From positions 1 through 64,000 of the forward strand of contig CAZVNL010000001.1 in the NCBI GenBank assembly GCA_964628055.1: DNA of 64,000 nucleotides, written 5' to 3'. Source of the stretch: CAZBEL01 sp964628055 (lineage in GTDB: Bacteria; Fidelibacterota; Marinisomatia; Marinisomatales; TCS56). The notes under the pieces are model-generated. The model saw only the letters and a program-made list of their open reading frames with translations, had not been told where the DNA came from and searched no databases. Below are positions 36,730 through 45,690 of this stretch, in pieces (the stretch's first letter is position 1; each line of letters starts with the position of its first letter). The translations under genes and the position numbers were made by a program.

Positions 36730-38092
36730 GAGTTCCCCTTAGCAACCGTTCCGTAAACGCTGTAAGCAGTACGTTCGTGAGAACACTTAGACCAATGAAC
36801 CAGGTCCAGGGTATGCCCTGTTGCTTTAAAATGAAAACAATAACCATACTGCTTACCAAACCGACTCCTAAGCTGATAGAATGAAACTGGTAGCGACTGC
36901 GACTCAGTAAAAGTAAGCCTAATAAACCACCATAGGTAAAGGAAGCGATTTGGTACCCCAGTTCGATGATGGCCGTGTCCCCCTCGTCAAAAAGAAGGGC
37001 GATACCGATCAAAACGAAAGCCCAGATGAGGCTAACAACGCGTGACATTCGAAGGGAAGATTGCTTAAACCAGTCAATGATTGTTGAGGAGGCCAGGGAA
37101 TTAATGGAAGAACTGAGGGTGGACATGGCGGCAGAAAGGACGCCGGCCAGGAGAATGCCTTTTAATCCCACGGGGAGGTAATTAACGATAAAAGTGGATA
37201 ATTCCCGGTCTTTTGGCAAAGACATTCCCTGAAGGAAAGCGTAGATAAGAGAACCGGCCAGTAAAAACACCGTAAATTGAATGAAAACAAAAAAGCCGCT
37301 TCCCACGATGGCCTTCCGGGCAGCCGCTAGGTTCCGGGTGCCCAAAACCCGCTGAACCATCATATAATCAGCACCGTGGGAGGCAAAAGATAACAATATG
37401 CCCCCGAATAGGGCATTCCCCACGAACCAGGGGTCCTGGCCAATACTCCCCGTATCTAACCGCAGAATATTGAATTTCCCCTCTCGCAAAATATTGGTGA
37501 GTAAATCCACCAGAGAAATATCGCTTTGGACAATAATGTAAACAATCGTAAGCAATCCGCCGCTTAAGTAAAGAATAAATTGAAAACTGTCCATCCATAC
37601 GATTGTACGGATTCCCCCTAAGAGAGTATACACCAGAGTAACCAATCCAATAATCAAGACCGAGGAGAAGATTGACCACCCGGTGATTACCTGAACAATT
37701 ACTGCCGTGGCGAGGAAACGAACGCCATCGGCCAGAACTCGCGTCACTAAAAACACACCGGAAGCCGTTTTCTGCATCCCCGTTCCAAACCGCGTCCCTA
37801 ATACTTCGTATATGGAGGTAATGGGTGTTTTAAAATAACTGGGCAATAAAAACAAACTAACCAGGACACGACCGAGGATGAATCCCACGGCAATCTGTAA
37901 AAAATACCAATCTTTTTGATAGGCCAATCCGGGAACGCTGATAAATGTTAATACGGACGTTTCTGTGGCCACCACGGAAAACATGGCCACGATCCAGGGT
38001 AAAGTGCGGCCCCCGAGAAAATAGTCGCTCGTGGTTTTGTTTCGTCGTCCCTGCCAGATACCATAGAGTGCGGTTCCTAGGAGAAAAACCAC
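36722..38092 (-). CDS. Sodium:solute symporter (SSS family)
   Basis: A 456-residue SSS symporter with about 13 helices. It has the family segments KTTSDYFLGGRTLPW, ATETSVLTFISVPGLAY, the sodium-site helix LLAGVLSAAMSTLSSSINSL and GIRTIVWMDSFQFILYLSGG. The listed start is a GTG at 38092, which cuts into helix 1. An ATT at 38119, nine codons upstream, stands 6 nt after AAAGGAG and gives the usual SSS start (residues reading SPIDSAIVVVFLLGT), so translation may begin at AUU. Substrate unknown; its partner NamZ-like enzyme points to a sugar such as MurNAc (inference). Confidence 0.87.
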   Translation of the reverse strand: MVFLLGTALYGIWQGRRNKTTSDYFLGGRTLPWIVAMFSVVATETSVLTFISVPGLAYQKDWYFLQIAVGFILGRVLVSLFLLPSYFKTPITSIYEVLGTRFGTGMQKTASGVFLVTRVLADGVRFLATAVIVQVITGWSIFSSVLIIGLVTLVYTLLGGIRTIVWMDSFQFILYLSGGLLTIVYIIVQSDISLVDLLTNILREGKFNILRLDTGSIGQDPWFVGNALFGGILLSFASHGADYMMVQRVLGTRNLAAARKAIVGSGFFVFIQFTVFLLAGSLIYAFLQGMSLPKDRELSTFIVNYLPVGLKGILLAGVLSAAMSTLSSSINSLASSTIIDWFKQSSLRMSRVVSLIWAFVLIGIALLFDEGDTAIIELGYQIASFTYGGLLGLLLLSRSRYQFHSISLGVGLVSSMVIVFILKQQGIPWTWFIGLSVLTNVLLTAFTERLLRGTHV

Positions 38093-38286
38093 AACGATGG
38101 CGCTATCTATCGGACTAATGGCACACTCCTTTGACTCAATTCCAATTTAACAACCTTCGATTCAATTTACAGTTAATCCCGCGTGGGAATAAATGGTTTT
38201 AAGAAGATAAAATTCAAGCAGGATTAGTAAACCGTAATCTCAAGTCCCAAACCCACTTATTCGATCAACGGTTTTCCCCTCCCTGC

Positions 38287-38910
38287 TCAGGAACGCTTTG
38301 AAATTCCTCCCTCACCCCGCACCATTGATTCTATTTGACGATAGGTTTCCCAATCATCGATATCCCACTGAGCTTCTGGTAATGACATCGTGGCCAGATC
38401 GTCAGGATATTTCGTCAAAAGAACTTTCGCCCCTTGGTCCCCTGTTAGTTGACGCAACTTTGGAAACCAACCCCGGGAGAAGATAACCGGTATTCCCACG
38501 GTTCCGGCGTAGCTCGCAGCCATAATTGTTCGGTCTGATTGTCGAAATAAAGTGAGCATTTTACTCAGGTGACCCACGGCTACGAGGGGTTGATCACAAG
38601 ATAAAAACAGCACCCCTTGCGATTCAGGGTATAGCTTCTCCAACGTCAACACTCCCTCGCGAATGGAACTAGCAACCCCTTCCGGCCAATGGGGATTTAC
38701 TATAATCCTCACACTCCGTGGTAAGACCGATCGGATACGTTTCTGTTCGGCTCCTAATACCACGAAGACGGGTTCAACTGATAAAGCTAAGGCTACGTTT
38801 ACGATATATTCCAAAATGGTTCCTTGATTCCAGGGAAGGAGCTGTTTAGGTTGTCCCAAACGTCGGGAATCTCCTGCCGCCAGAATAACAATCCCGATTT
38901 TACCTTTCAT
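38287..38910 (-). CDS. mocA: Molybdenum cofactor cytidylyltransferase (MocA)
   Basis: A 207-residue nucleotidyltransferase with the MobA/MocA opening IVILAAGDSRRLGQPKQLLPW, the LSCDQPLV metal-site motif and IPVIFSRGWFPKL. The spacing and the LGQPKQLLPW sequence favour MocA, which makes molybdopterin cytosine dinucleotide, the cofactor form used by xanthine-oxidase-family enzymes such as HcrA. It closes the aromatic operon, after xdhC. The last gene before the 170-base gap to the symporter operon. Confidence 0.87.
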   Translation of the reverse strand: MKGKIGIVILAAGDSRRLGQPKQLLPWNQGTILEYIVNVALALSVEPVFVVLGAEQKRIRSVLPRSVRIIVNPHWPEGVASSIREGVLTLEKLYPESQGVLFLSCDQPLVAVGHLSKMLTLFRQSDRTIMAASYAGTVGIPVIFSRGWFPKLRQLTGDQGAKVLLTKYPDDLATMSLPEAQWDIDDWETYRQIESMVRGEGGISKRS

Positions 38911-38939
38911 CTTGGTGTGCAGAAGGCTTCCATAAAATT

Positions 38940-40034
38940 TCAGTTAGTCCCCTGCTTTAATACTCCAAGTATCTCGGCAACAATAGCAAGGGCGATTTCC
39001 TGGGGGGTTTCGGCTTGTAGATCAAGCCCTACCGGAGCGTGCAAACGAGATCGTTGTTCTGATGTGAGTCTCCCTCGTTTACGGGCCAGATCAGTCAACA
39101 GCCTTTCCGTTCTCTTCCGGGACCCTAACAAGCCAATGTAGGGAATGGACGTTGCGAAGAAAATATCCAGTAACTGAAGGTCAAATTGGTAATTATGGGT
39201 AAGGATGACCACCCCGTTCAGATAATTAAGTTTGATATGTTGCGGTAACTCCTCATAAGGGGCAATGATAAATTCGTGTACATCTTGGAAGACCTCCTCC
39301 GTCGCTACGGCGGGCCGAGGATCCGTTAAAAAGACGCGCCAGCCCATGTCAGCCATTAATCGCACCAGAGGTCGCGCATCTTCACCACCCCCACAAATCA
39401 GGATTTGTATCGGCAACGGAATATAATCGAGCCAAACAGTTACCTTGCCTTCCGGAATTGTGTACACAGCTAATTGACTTTTTTGCTTCGTTAGGACCGT
39501 TTTCATATCTCTAACGATTTCAGACTTCAAATAGTCAGGTAAAATATTCCCTTGGAGGACGCCTTTCCGGGAATAGCACACATGTTTCCCGCGCAAAGAA
39601 ATTTCCTCTGGATCAGTCGCAACTACGGCAGCTACGACCCCTTCCAGAAGGTTCCGGCGACACTGCTGAAAATAGTTTAACGGGTTGGCTGTATCATTAG
39701 TTACCACTGGTTCTAAAAAAACTGCCACCCGACCGCCACAACCTAAATTCAATCCCCAGAGTAAGTCCTCTTCGCTGGAAGTGTCGTAAGTAACAATGCG
39801 GGGCATATTATCTTTCAGAACTTTTTTCACATAGGTCTGGAGATCCCGTTCCATACAACCACCACTAATTGTACCGACTACAGGACATTCAACGGTGAAA
39901 AGTACTTTAGCCCCCATGCGACGATAGTGGGAACCTGCCACGCTTATCAACGTGGCTAAAACCATCTCCTGGTGCTTTCTCAGGCCTTTTGAATAGGCGT
40001 GTATAAGGGCGTCAATTTCGTCCATGGCCCTCAC
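38940..40034 (-). CDS. xdhC: XdhC/CoxI-family molybdoenzyme maturation factor
   Basis: A 364-residue XdhC-like protein: the N-terminal part has VLATLISVAGSHYRRMGAKVL, VGTISGGCMERDL and NLGCGGRVAVFLEP; the C-terminal Rossmann part has LICGGGEDARPLVRL and VVILTHNYQFDLQLL. XdhC binds and sulfurates the molybdenum cofactor before insertion into xanthine-dehydrogenase-family enzymes. Its position directly after hcrB makes 4-hydroxybenzoyl-CoA reductase the client. The listed start is GTG; an ATG three codons later (40025) with GAGGG close before it is equally possible. Confidence 0.9.
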   Translation of the reverse strand: MRAMDEIDALIHAYSKGLRKHQEMVLATLISVAGSHYRRMGAKVLFTVECPVVGTISGGCMERDLQTYVKKVLKDNMPRIVTYDTSSEEDLLWGLNLGCGGRVAVFLEPVVTNDTANPLNYFQQCRRNLLEGVVAAVVATDPEEISLRGKHVCYSRKGVLQGNILPDYLKSEIVRDMKTVLTKQKSQLAVYTIPEGKVTVWLDYIPLPIQILICGGGEDARPLVRLMADMGWRVFLTDPRPAVATEEVFQDVHEFIIAPYEELPQHIKLNYLNGVVILTHNYQFDLQLLDIFFATSIPYIGLLGSRKRTERLLTDLARKRGRLTSEQRSRLHAPVGLDLQAETPQEIALAIVAEILGVLKQGTN

Positions 40035-40086
40035 CGACCCCGTTGAGCGGTAGAAGCTACCTGGCGGGGTTTAGTCACCGAAAACA

Positions 40087-41016
40087 TCAACCACCCACGA
40101 GAGCATGATACGCTTCTTTTAAATACAGGAGCATCATTTTCCTTCTATACTTCAAGGGAAGCAGATCATTTTCGACTGTTTGACACAGTTTCCGGGTCTG
40201 GTGATACATATTTTCCAACTTCAACGTCTTAACGGAGCCTTCAAGGATGACCGGCGCCATGGAAACACCATTAATCACAAAACGTAATCCATCGTTCTGG
40301 CTGCGAGTGGCCGCCACGGTGAGGGAAGTAAAGTCCAGGCTCTTTCGTAGGCGTAACTTACGGAACCACCACTTTTCCGGTTTCAACCCAACAATAATTT
40401 GGGTAAGGATATCCCCTTTCTCCAAATGTTGTAGGGGTACCAGACCGTCCGACCGGTACAGGTCTTCCAAAGCAAGGGTAGCTGATTCGTTGCACCGGGC
40501 AATGACGACTTTCGCGTGTAGGGCGATAAGCACCGGTGCCAAATCCGACACATTCCGCGCATAACAGTTTTTTAGGCCCCCAGTAACCAAACATTTAGCT
40601 CCCCCATCGCGTAAACAGTTTCCAATCGCTTCCCGCCAGTCCGGGGATTGATTGTAAAAGGTACAGCGATTTTGCACCAGGAGGTTTCCGCCCACGGTAG
40701 CGGTGTGTCGAATAACCGGCGTGGCGATAGATTGAGCCGCTGTCACTAATAAGGGATAATGTTTCTGGATGAAACCGTGATTAATTACTTGTTTTAGCGT
40801 AACCATAGACCCCAACGTCAATTTATCGGGATGGCGCTCAATTTCCCGTAGGGCGGGTATTTCAAAAAGGTCGATTATGGTATGGATGGGGTTGAGTTTC
40901 TGTTGGCGGTGAATTTGGATATCGGTTCCCCCCCCGAGATAAACCGCTGGGCCAGTTGCTTGCTGTGCCTGGGTTAAGGCCTCCTGGACAGTATTTGGTT
41001 TGTAATACGCTGTCAA
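40087..41016 (-). CDS. hcrB: 4-hydroxybenzoyl-CoA reductase, FAD/4Fe-4S subunit (HcrB)
   Basis: A 309-residue FAD subunit of the xanthine-oxidase family: VYLGGGTDIQIHRQQ (FAD binding), TATVGGNLLVQNRC and a C-terminal CO dehydrogenase flavoprotein domain. Between residues 118 and 151 lie four Cys (118, 134, 142, 151) with spacings of 16, 8 and 9 residues. That is the spacing of the extra 4Fe-4S cluster found only in HcrB of Thauera aromatica (Cys122, 138, 146, 155, from memory). The cluster lets the enzyme run in the reductive direction with low-potential electrons. The 5' end overlaps hcrA by ATGA. This insert separates the gene from ordinary xanthine or CO dehydrogenase subunits. Confidence 0.9.
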   Translation of the reverse strand: MTAYYKPNTVQEALTQAQQATGPAVYLGGGTDIQIHRQQKLNPIHTIIDLFEIPALREIERHPDKLTLGSMVTLKQVINHGFIQKHYPLLVTAAQSIATPVIRHTATVGGNLLVQNRCTFYNQSPDWREAIGNCLRDGGAKCLVTGGLKNCYARNVSDLAPVLIALHAKVVIARCNESATLALEDLYRSDGLVPLQHLEKGDILTQIIVGLKPEKWWFRKLRLRKSLDFTSLTVAATRSQNDGLRFVINGVSMAPVILEGSVKTLKLENMYHQTRKLCQTVENDLLPLKYRRKMMLLYLKEAYHALVGG

Positions 41017-43298
41017 GCCACTCCCCTCCTTTCCAGGGCTGCTAACACCCTGTCAGGGGTGATTGGTAATTCGAAAATTCGCACCCCAACTGCATCATAA
41101 ATGGCGTTGCCGACGGAAGGTAAAACGGGATGTATAGGCCCCTCACCAGCTTCCTTGGCGCCGTACGGGCCTTCTCTATCGTTAGATTCAATTATCGTAA
41201 CATCCATGGGAGGCGTGTCCAGAGCAGTGGGTATACGGTAATCCAGTAGGTTGGCATTGATAATTTGCCCTTCCTGATAACGTAATTCTTCCATTAAGGC
41301 TTGGCCCAATCCCATGTGGATGCAGCCTTCAATCTGCCCCTCCACGGCCAGTGGATTCAAGGCTTTCCCACAATCATGTGCCCCCCACACCTTGACAACT
41401 TTCACCGTGCCAGTTGAGGGATCCACTTCCACTTCACTGATAAACGCCCCGAAGCTGTAGGCCGGACTTAAACCGGCGCCGGCGCCTTTAAACGTTCCCC
41501 CCATTTTCGGTGAGGTATACGTACCCGTTGTGATGAAGGACCCTCGGCCCGCCAGGGCGACTTCCACCGCTTCATCCCACGAAAGATTCAGCTTCCCGTC
41601 GGAAGAAACAACCTGTTCCTCTTGAAAATGGAGCGTCTCCGCAGGCACGCCAAATTCTCTACTGATAGCCTGTGACATCTCTTTACGCAGGTTAAGAACC
41701 GCTTCCCTGGCGGCGTTCCCCACCATAAAGGTCACCCGACTGGAATAACTTCCTAAATCCACCGGCGTCAGGCGCGTATCCGCTGCTTCTAACTGGACCC
41801 TCTCTAAGGGTAATCCCAACTCATGGGCAACGATTTGAACCAGGATTGTATCACTACCCTGTCCAATGTCACTGGCCCCACTAAAGACTACGACCCGGCC
41901 GTCAAAATCGAGCTTCGTATGCACCGTCGTTTGCGGGAAACGGTTCCAGATAATCGGTAGCGCACTCCCACTGATGTAAAAACCACAGGCTACGCCTAAT
42001 CCCCGGCCATAGGGTAGTTTTCCATGGCGCTCATTCCACCGGGAGCGTTTTCGGACCGCAGCTAAACATTCTCGAACGCCGTTACTGGTAATCCGAAGTT
42101 TTCCTACCGTCTCGGTGTAGGCTGGCAGAAAGTTTTTTTTCCGAATATCACAAGGATCCACCCCCATTTTTTCAGCAAGCATGTCGAGAACGGTTTCGAA
42201 GGCATAGCGAGAATTCACAGCACCGTGTCCCCGCATGGCGCCGCTCTGGGGTTTGTTGGTGTACACGCGCTGGGTTCGGAATCCAAAACGATCGATGCGA
42301 TAGGGACCCTGGAGTAAAACACCGTTATAATAAGCCGTGACCACACCGAAACTGGCGTAGGCCCCACCGTCAATGACAATGTCCGCCTCCATCGCTGTCA
42401 ATTGTCCCTTTTCCGCGCCACCCAGAGTGAGGGTTAATTCCGTGGGATGTCGCCCGTGATTGGTTAGGAAAACCTCCTCCCGCGTGAGCACGCACTTAAC
42501 CGGTCGATGCGTTTTCCAGGCCAGATAGGCGGTAATGATTTCGTGGGGAAAGGGATCGCTCTTCCCGCCGAAACCGCCCCCCAGGGCGGGCTTACGAACG
42601 TGAACGCGATGAAGGGGAAGGTTCAACACGGCCGCCAGGGTACGATGGAGATAATGGGGCACCTGAGTCGCGCTAATCACCGTCAGGGTGCCATCTTCAT
42701 TCCAGACTGCAACCGTGGCGTGGGGTTCGGTAAATGCATGGTTAAGTCCGGCAAACCGAAACGTTCCCCGAGCGGTGTAGGGTGCGCTCTGAAGCGCCTC
42801 CTCGGGATCGTTGAAGCGCAGCTCAGCAATCTTGTGAATATTTGTTCCCTGCTTGCTGTGGGAATGGATGGGTTCCGCCGAATCACATGGTTCCAGCGCT
42901 TCTTTCGGGTCAATAAAGGCGCGTAACGGTTCATAGTTCACAGAAATCGCCGCCACACCTGCCGCTGCTGCAGAAGCATTCTCGGCGGCCACGGCCGCTA
43001 CGATCTCGCCCACATAACGAACCTTCTCCACCGCCAGGGCGGTCTCATCGGGACTGATGGGCAATATCCCGAACGGCGTGGGTATGTCTGTTCCAATTAC
43101 TACCGCCACCACCCCCGGTATTTGCATTGCTTTGTTTACCTTAATCTTTTTTATCCTGGCGTGCGGATAAGGACTACGCAAGAATTTCACCGTAAGCATA
43201 TTGGGAAAGTTAAAATCCCCCGAGTAGGTAGTCTTGCCGGTAACTTTTTGCAGGGCATCCACGTATGGCGTGGGTTTCCCGAGGGGAGAATGTTTCAC
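41013..43298 (-). CDS. hcrA: 4-hydroxybenzoyl-CoA reductase, molybdenum subunit (HcrA)
   Basis: A 761-residue molybdopterin subunit. It opens with YVDALQKVTGKTTYSGD and carries KPALGGGFGGKSDPF, SGAMRGHGAVNSRYAFE and, near the C-terminus, EGPYGAKEAGEGP with the active-site Glu. Together with HcrB and HcrC it removes the 4-hydroxyl group of 4-hydroxybenzoyl-CoA to give benzoyl-CoA, using reduced ferredoxin. The large-subunit family also includes xanthine and aldehyde dehydrogenases; the 4Fe-4S insert of the partner subunit and the cluster context decide the assignment. ATGA overlaps on both sides couple it to hcrC and hcrB. Confidence 0.9.
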   Translation of the reverse strand: MKHSPLGKPTPYVDALQKVTGKTTYSGDFNFPNMLTVKFLRSPYPHARIKKIKVNKAMQIPGVVAVVIGTDIPTPFGILPISPDETALAVEKVRYVGEIVAAVAAENASAAAAGVAAISVNYEPLRAFIDPKEALEPCDSAEPIHSHSKQGTNIHKIAELRFNDPEEALQSAPYTARGTFRFAGLNHAFTEPHATVAVWNEDGTLTVISATQVPHYLHRTLAAVLNLPLHRVHVRKPALGGGFGGKSDPFPHEIITAYLAWKTHRPVKCVLTREEVFLTNHGRHPTELTLTLGGAEKGQLTAMEADIVIDGGAYASFGVVTAYYNGVLLQGPYRIDRFGFRTQRVYTNKPQSGAMRGHGAVNSRYAFETVLDMLAEKMGVDPCDIRKKNFLPAYTETVGKLRITSNGVRECLAAVRKRSRWNERHGKLPYGRGLGVACGFYISGSALPIIWNRFPQTTVHTKLDFDGRVVVFSGASDIGQGSDTILVQIVAHELGLPLERVQLEAADTRLTPVDLGSYSSRVTFMVGNAAREAVLNLRKEMSQAISREFGVPAETLHFQEEQVVSSDGKLNLSWDEAVEVALAGRGSFITTGTYTSPKMGGTFKGAGAGLSPAYSFGAFISEVEVDPSTGTVKVVKVWGAHDCGKALNPLAVEGQIEGCIHMGLGQALMEELRYQEGQIINANLLDYRIPTALDTPPMDVTIIESNDREGPYGAKEAGEGPIHPVLPSVGNAIYDAVGVRIFELPITPDRVLAALERRGVA

Positions 43299-43759
43299 CG
43301 CTCCTCCTCAGCACTTTTTAACACTGCCGTCACGATCTTAGCATAACCGGTACAGCGACAGAGATTCCCGCTCAGGGCTTCCCGAACTTCCTCGCTTGTG
43401 GGCCGGGATTGCTCCTGAAGGAAAGCAATACTGGTCATCACCATCCCGGGGGTACAGTAGCCACACTGAATACCCCCTTCCGCCACTAAGTACCTTTGAA
43501 CTGGATGCAACTCGCCGTTGTGCGCCACTCCCTCGATGGTAAGGATGGTTTTACCAGCACAGCGTAAAGTCGGCGTTAAGCAGCTCAAAACGGGCTTATC
43601 TTCCACTAGCACGGTGCAGGCTCCACACGATCCCTGGTCGCACCCCGGTTTCGTTCCTGTCAATCCCAAACGTTCCCTTAACGTGACCAGTAGTGTTTCG
43701 TGGGGTTCCACTAAAAGCGTCCGGGAAAAACCGTTAACGGTAAAAGTAACCGTCTCCAT
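43295..43759 (-). CDS. hcrC: 4-hydroxybenzoyl-CoA reductase, 2Fe-2S subunit (HcrC)
   Basis: A 154-residue iron-sulfur subunit with both clusters of the family: plant-type 2Fe-2S ligands Cys40, 45, 48 and 60 (PGCDQGSCGACTVL...LSC) and the C-terminal cluster Cys99, 102, 134 and 136 (GIQCGYCTPGM, GNLCRCTGYA). I use the ATG at 43759, five bases after the thiolase stop; a longer frame from 43816 would overlap that gene and add a non-homologous extension. It passes electrons between ferredoxin-side clusters and the molybdenum site. Confidence 0.92.
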   Translation of the reverse strand: METVTFTVNGFSRTLLVEPHETLLVTLRERLGLTGTKPGCDQGSCGACTVLVEDKPVLSCLTPTLRCAGKTILTIEGVAHNGELHPVQRYLVAEGGIQCGYCTPGMVMTSIAFLQEQSRPTSEEVREALSGNLCRCTGYAKIVTAVLKSAEEER

Positions 43760-43764
43760 GATAT

Positions 43765-44907
43765 TTAATCTGCCTTTTCCAGGAGCATTGCCACCCCTTG
43801 CCCATGCCCCACACATAGGGCTGCGATACCTCTTCGTTTGTCTTCGGCGGCCAGACTATGAGCTAACGTGACGGCCAGGCGCAATCCTGACATGCCCAAA
43901 GGATGCCCTAAAGCCACGGCGCCACCGTGGATATTTAACCGATTGGCGTCGATTCCCAATTCACGTTGGCAGGCTAAAACCTGGACCGCAAAAGCTTCAT
44001 TGATTTCCCAAAGGTCAATGTCCTCTAAGGTCAGGCCGGTCTGGTCTAATAATTTCCGTATGGCCCCCACCGGTCCTAACCCCATGATCATGGGATCCAA
44101 CCCGACGGTTACACAAGGACCCACCTTCGCCAGGGCTGCCCACCCCATCTGGTGGCGAGTCTTTTCACCGACGACCAAGGCCATGCAAGCGCCATCTGAA
44201 ATACCGGAACTGTTCGCCGCGGTGACGGTGCCGCCTTCTTTGAAAACCGGTTTTAAAGCACTCAAAGTTGGTAAATCAGAAAGACGAGGTTCTTGATCTT
44301 CAATAACGATGGTCCCATCGGGTAGGGTGATTTTTATTCGCTCACGGTTAAAAAAGCCTTCCGCCTGAGCGGCGAAATAACGCTGGTTACTTTCCAAGGT
44401 ATAGGTATCTTGCGCTACCCGATTAATGCTGTATTGTTCGGCCAACTTTTCAGCGGTGAGGCCCATGTTATTCCACGGAAATTCGTACGCTGCGAACAGG
44501 TCGGGGTGATAATCGATGCTCGCTGTCATGGGGACGTGCCCCATGTGTTCAACGCCCCCCACCACGGCTACTTTATTGGTTCCGCAGCGAATGCTGTCCA
44601 CCGCAAATTGCAACGCTGTTAAACTGGAAGCGCATAAGCGGTTGATGGTTACACCGGGAACGCTTTGAGGCAGCCCGGCCAATAACCAAATCAATCGAGC
44701 TAAGTTCTTCCCTTGTTCTAAATGCTGCCCCACACAGCCTAAATAAAAGTCATCTACCTTACCGGGTACGACGCTGGTGCGCTGGAGTAGTGCGCGTAGC
44801 GTCTGGACGGCGAGTTCATCGGCGCGTATATCTTTAAAGATCCCTTTTTCAGGGTGACCGCGACCAATGGGCGATCGGCAACCGTCTATCAGGTATGCAG
44901 TCTCCAT
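43765..44907 (-). CDS. Acyl-CoA thiolase 2 of the benzoyl-CoA cluster
   Basis: A 380-residue thiolase with nucleophile Cys in TINRLCASSLTALQF, the GHP motif GGAVALGHPLGMSG and the second Cys in ALCVGHGQGVAM. It probably cleaves 3-oxopimelyl-CoA to glutaryl-CoA or acetoacetyl-CoA to two acetyl-CoA; two thiolases in the operon fit the two cleavages. Forty-five bases separate it from the SDR gene and five from hcrC. Confidence 0.9.
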   Translation of the reverse strand: METAYLIDGCRSPIGRGHPEKGIFKDIRADELAVQTLRALLQRTSVVPGKVDDFYLGCVGQHLEQGKNLARLIWLLAGLPQSVPGVTINRLCASSLTALQFAVDSIRCGTNKVAVVGGVEHMGHVPMTASIDYHPDLFAAYEFPWNNMGLTAEKLAEQYSINRVAQDTYTLESNQRYFAAQAEGFFNRERIKITLPDGTIVIEDQEPRLSDLPTLSALKPVFKEGGTVTAANSSGISDGACMALVVGEKTRHQMGWAALAKVGPCVTVGLDPMIMGLGPVGAIRKLLDQTGLTLEDIDLWEINEAFAVQVLACQRELGIDANRLNIHGGAVALGHPLGMSGLRLAVTLAHSLAAEDKRRGIAALCVGHGQGVAMLLEKAD

Positions 44908-44952
44908 CGGGAACTTAATTGGTCGCCAAAAAACGAGTTAGTTGAAGCATTT

Positions 44953-45690
44953 TCACAACAGGTTCGCTCCGATGCTTTTCCCCCCATCCACGTAAATAAT
45001 CTGTCCGGTGATGAAACGGGCTTCTGGCGAGGCCAAAAAAAGTACGGTTTCAGCTACATCTTGGGGTGTTCCGAATTCTTTGCTCGGTTGGGCCGCAACC
45101 AGCGCTGCGAACGTTTCCGAGGGGAGCGACCGGGTTAAAGGGGTGTCAATTAACCCCGGCGCTACGGCGTTTACGGTGACGTGGTAGGCTGCCAATTCCA
45201 GGGCCAAAACGCGGGTCAGACTTACCAGACCACCCTTGGAAGCAGCATAGTTTGACTGCCCAAAGTTCCCCAGCCAAGCTCGCGAGGTCAAGTTAATGAT
45301 GCGGCCTCCCTGCTGCTGACGGAAATGGGGAGCCACCTCGCGACACAGGAGCCAGGGCCCTTTTAAATTCACCTTCAGAACGAGATCAAAATCCTCTTCG
45401 GACATTTTCCAGATGACGTGATCCCGGACGATGCCGGCGTTATTCACCAGTACATCTATTCTACCCGACTGGGTAAGTACCTGGCGTACAAAAGCGTGCA
45501 CCTGGTCAGCCTGACTCACATCGCCCCGACTGACGAAAAAATTTTTACCATAGTCGGTTGAAAAATCAGCCAGTGGGGAAACATCAAGGATATGCACCAG
45601 AGCACCGTATTCAAGAAAGCGGTCCACGATGGCTTTCCCAATCCCCCGGCAACCGCCAGTTACGACTATGACCTGGCCGCTGAAATCCAT
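44953..45690 (-). CDS. SDR-family 3-hydroxyacyl-CoA dehydrogenase
   Basis: A 245-residue classical short-chain dehydrogenase: cofactor motif VVTGGCRGIGKAIVD, NNAGIVRDH, catalytic Ser in NLTSRAW, YxxxK in NYAASKGGLVSLT and the C-terminal ITGQIIYVDGG. FabG-like enzymes in benzoyl-CoA clusters oxidise 3-hydroxypimelyl-CoA to 3-oxopimelyl-CoA. Here it stands between the fused dehydrogenase/hydratase and a thiolase with one-base spacing, so this beta-oxidation role is likely. An alternative is reduction of an early intermediate. Confidence 0.85.
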   Translation of the reverse strand: MDFSGQVIVVTGGCRGIGKAIVDRFLEYGALVHILDVSPLADFSTDYGKNFFVSRGDVSQADQVHAFVRQVLTQSGRIDVLVNNAGIVRDHVIWKMSEEDFDLVLKVNLKGPWLLCREVAPHFRQQQGGRIINLTSRAWLGNFGQSNYAASKGGLVSLTRVLALELAAYHVTVNAVAPGLIDTPLTRSLPSETFAALVAAQPSKEFGTPQDVAETVLFLASPEARFITGQIIYVDGGKSIGANLL

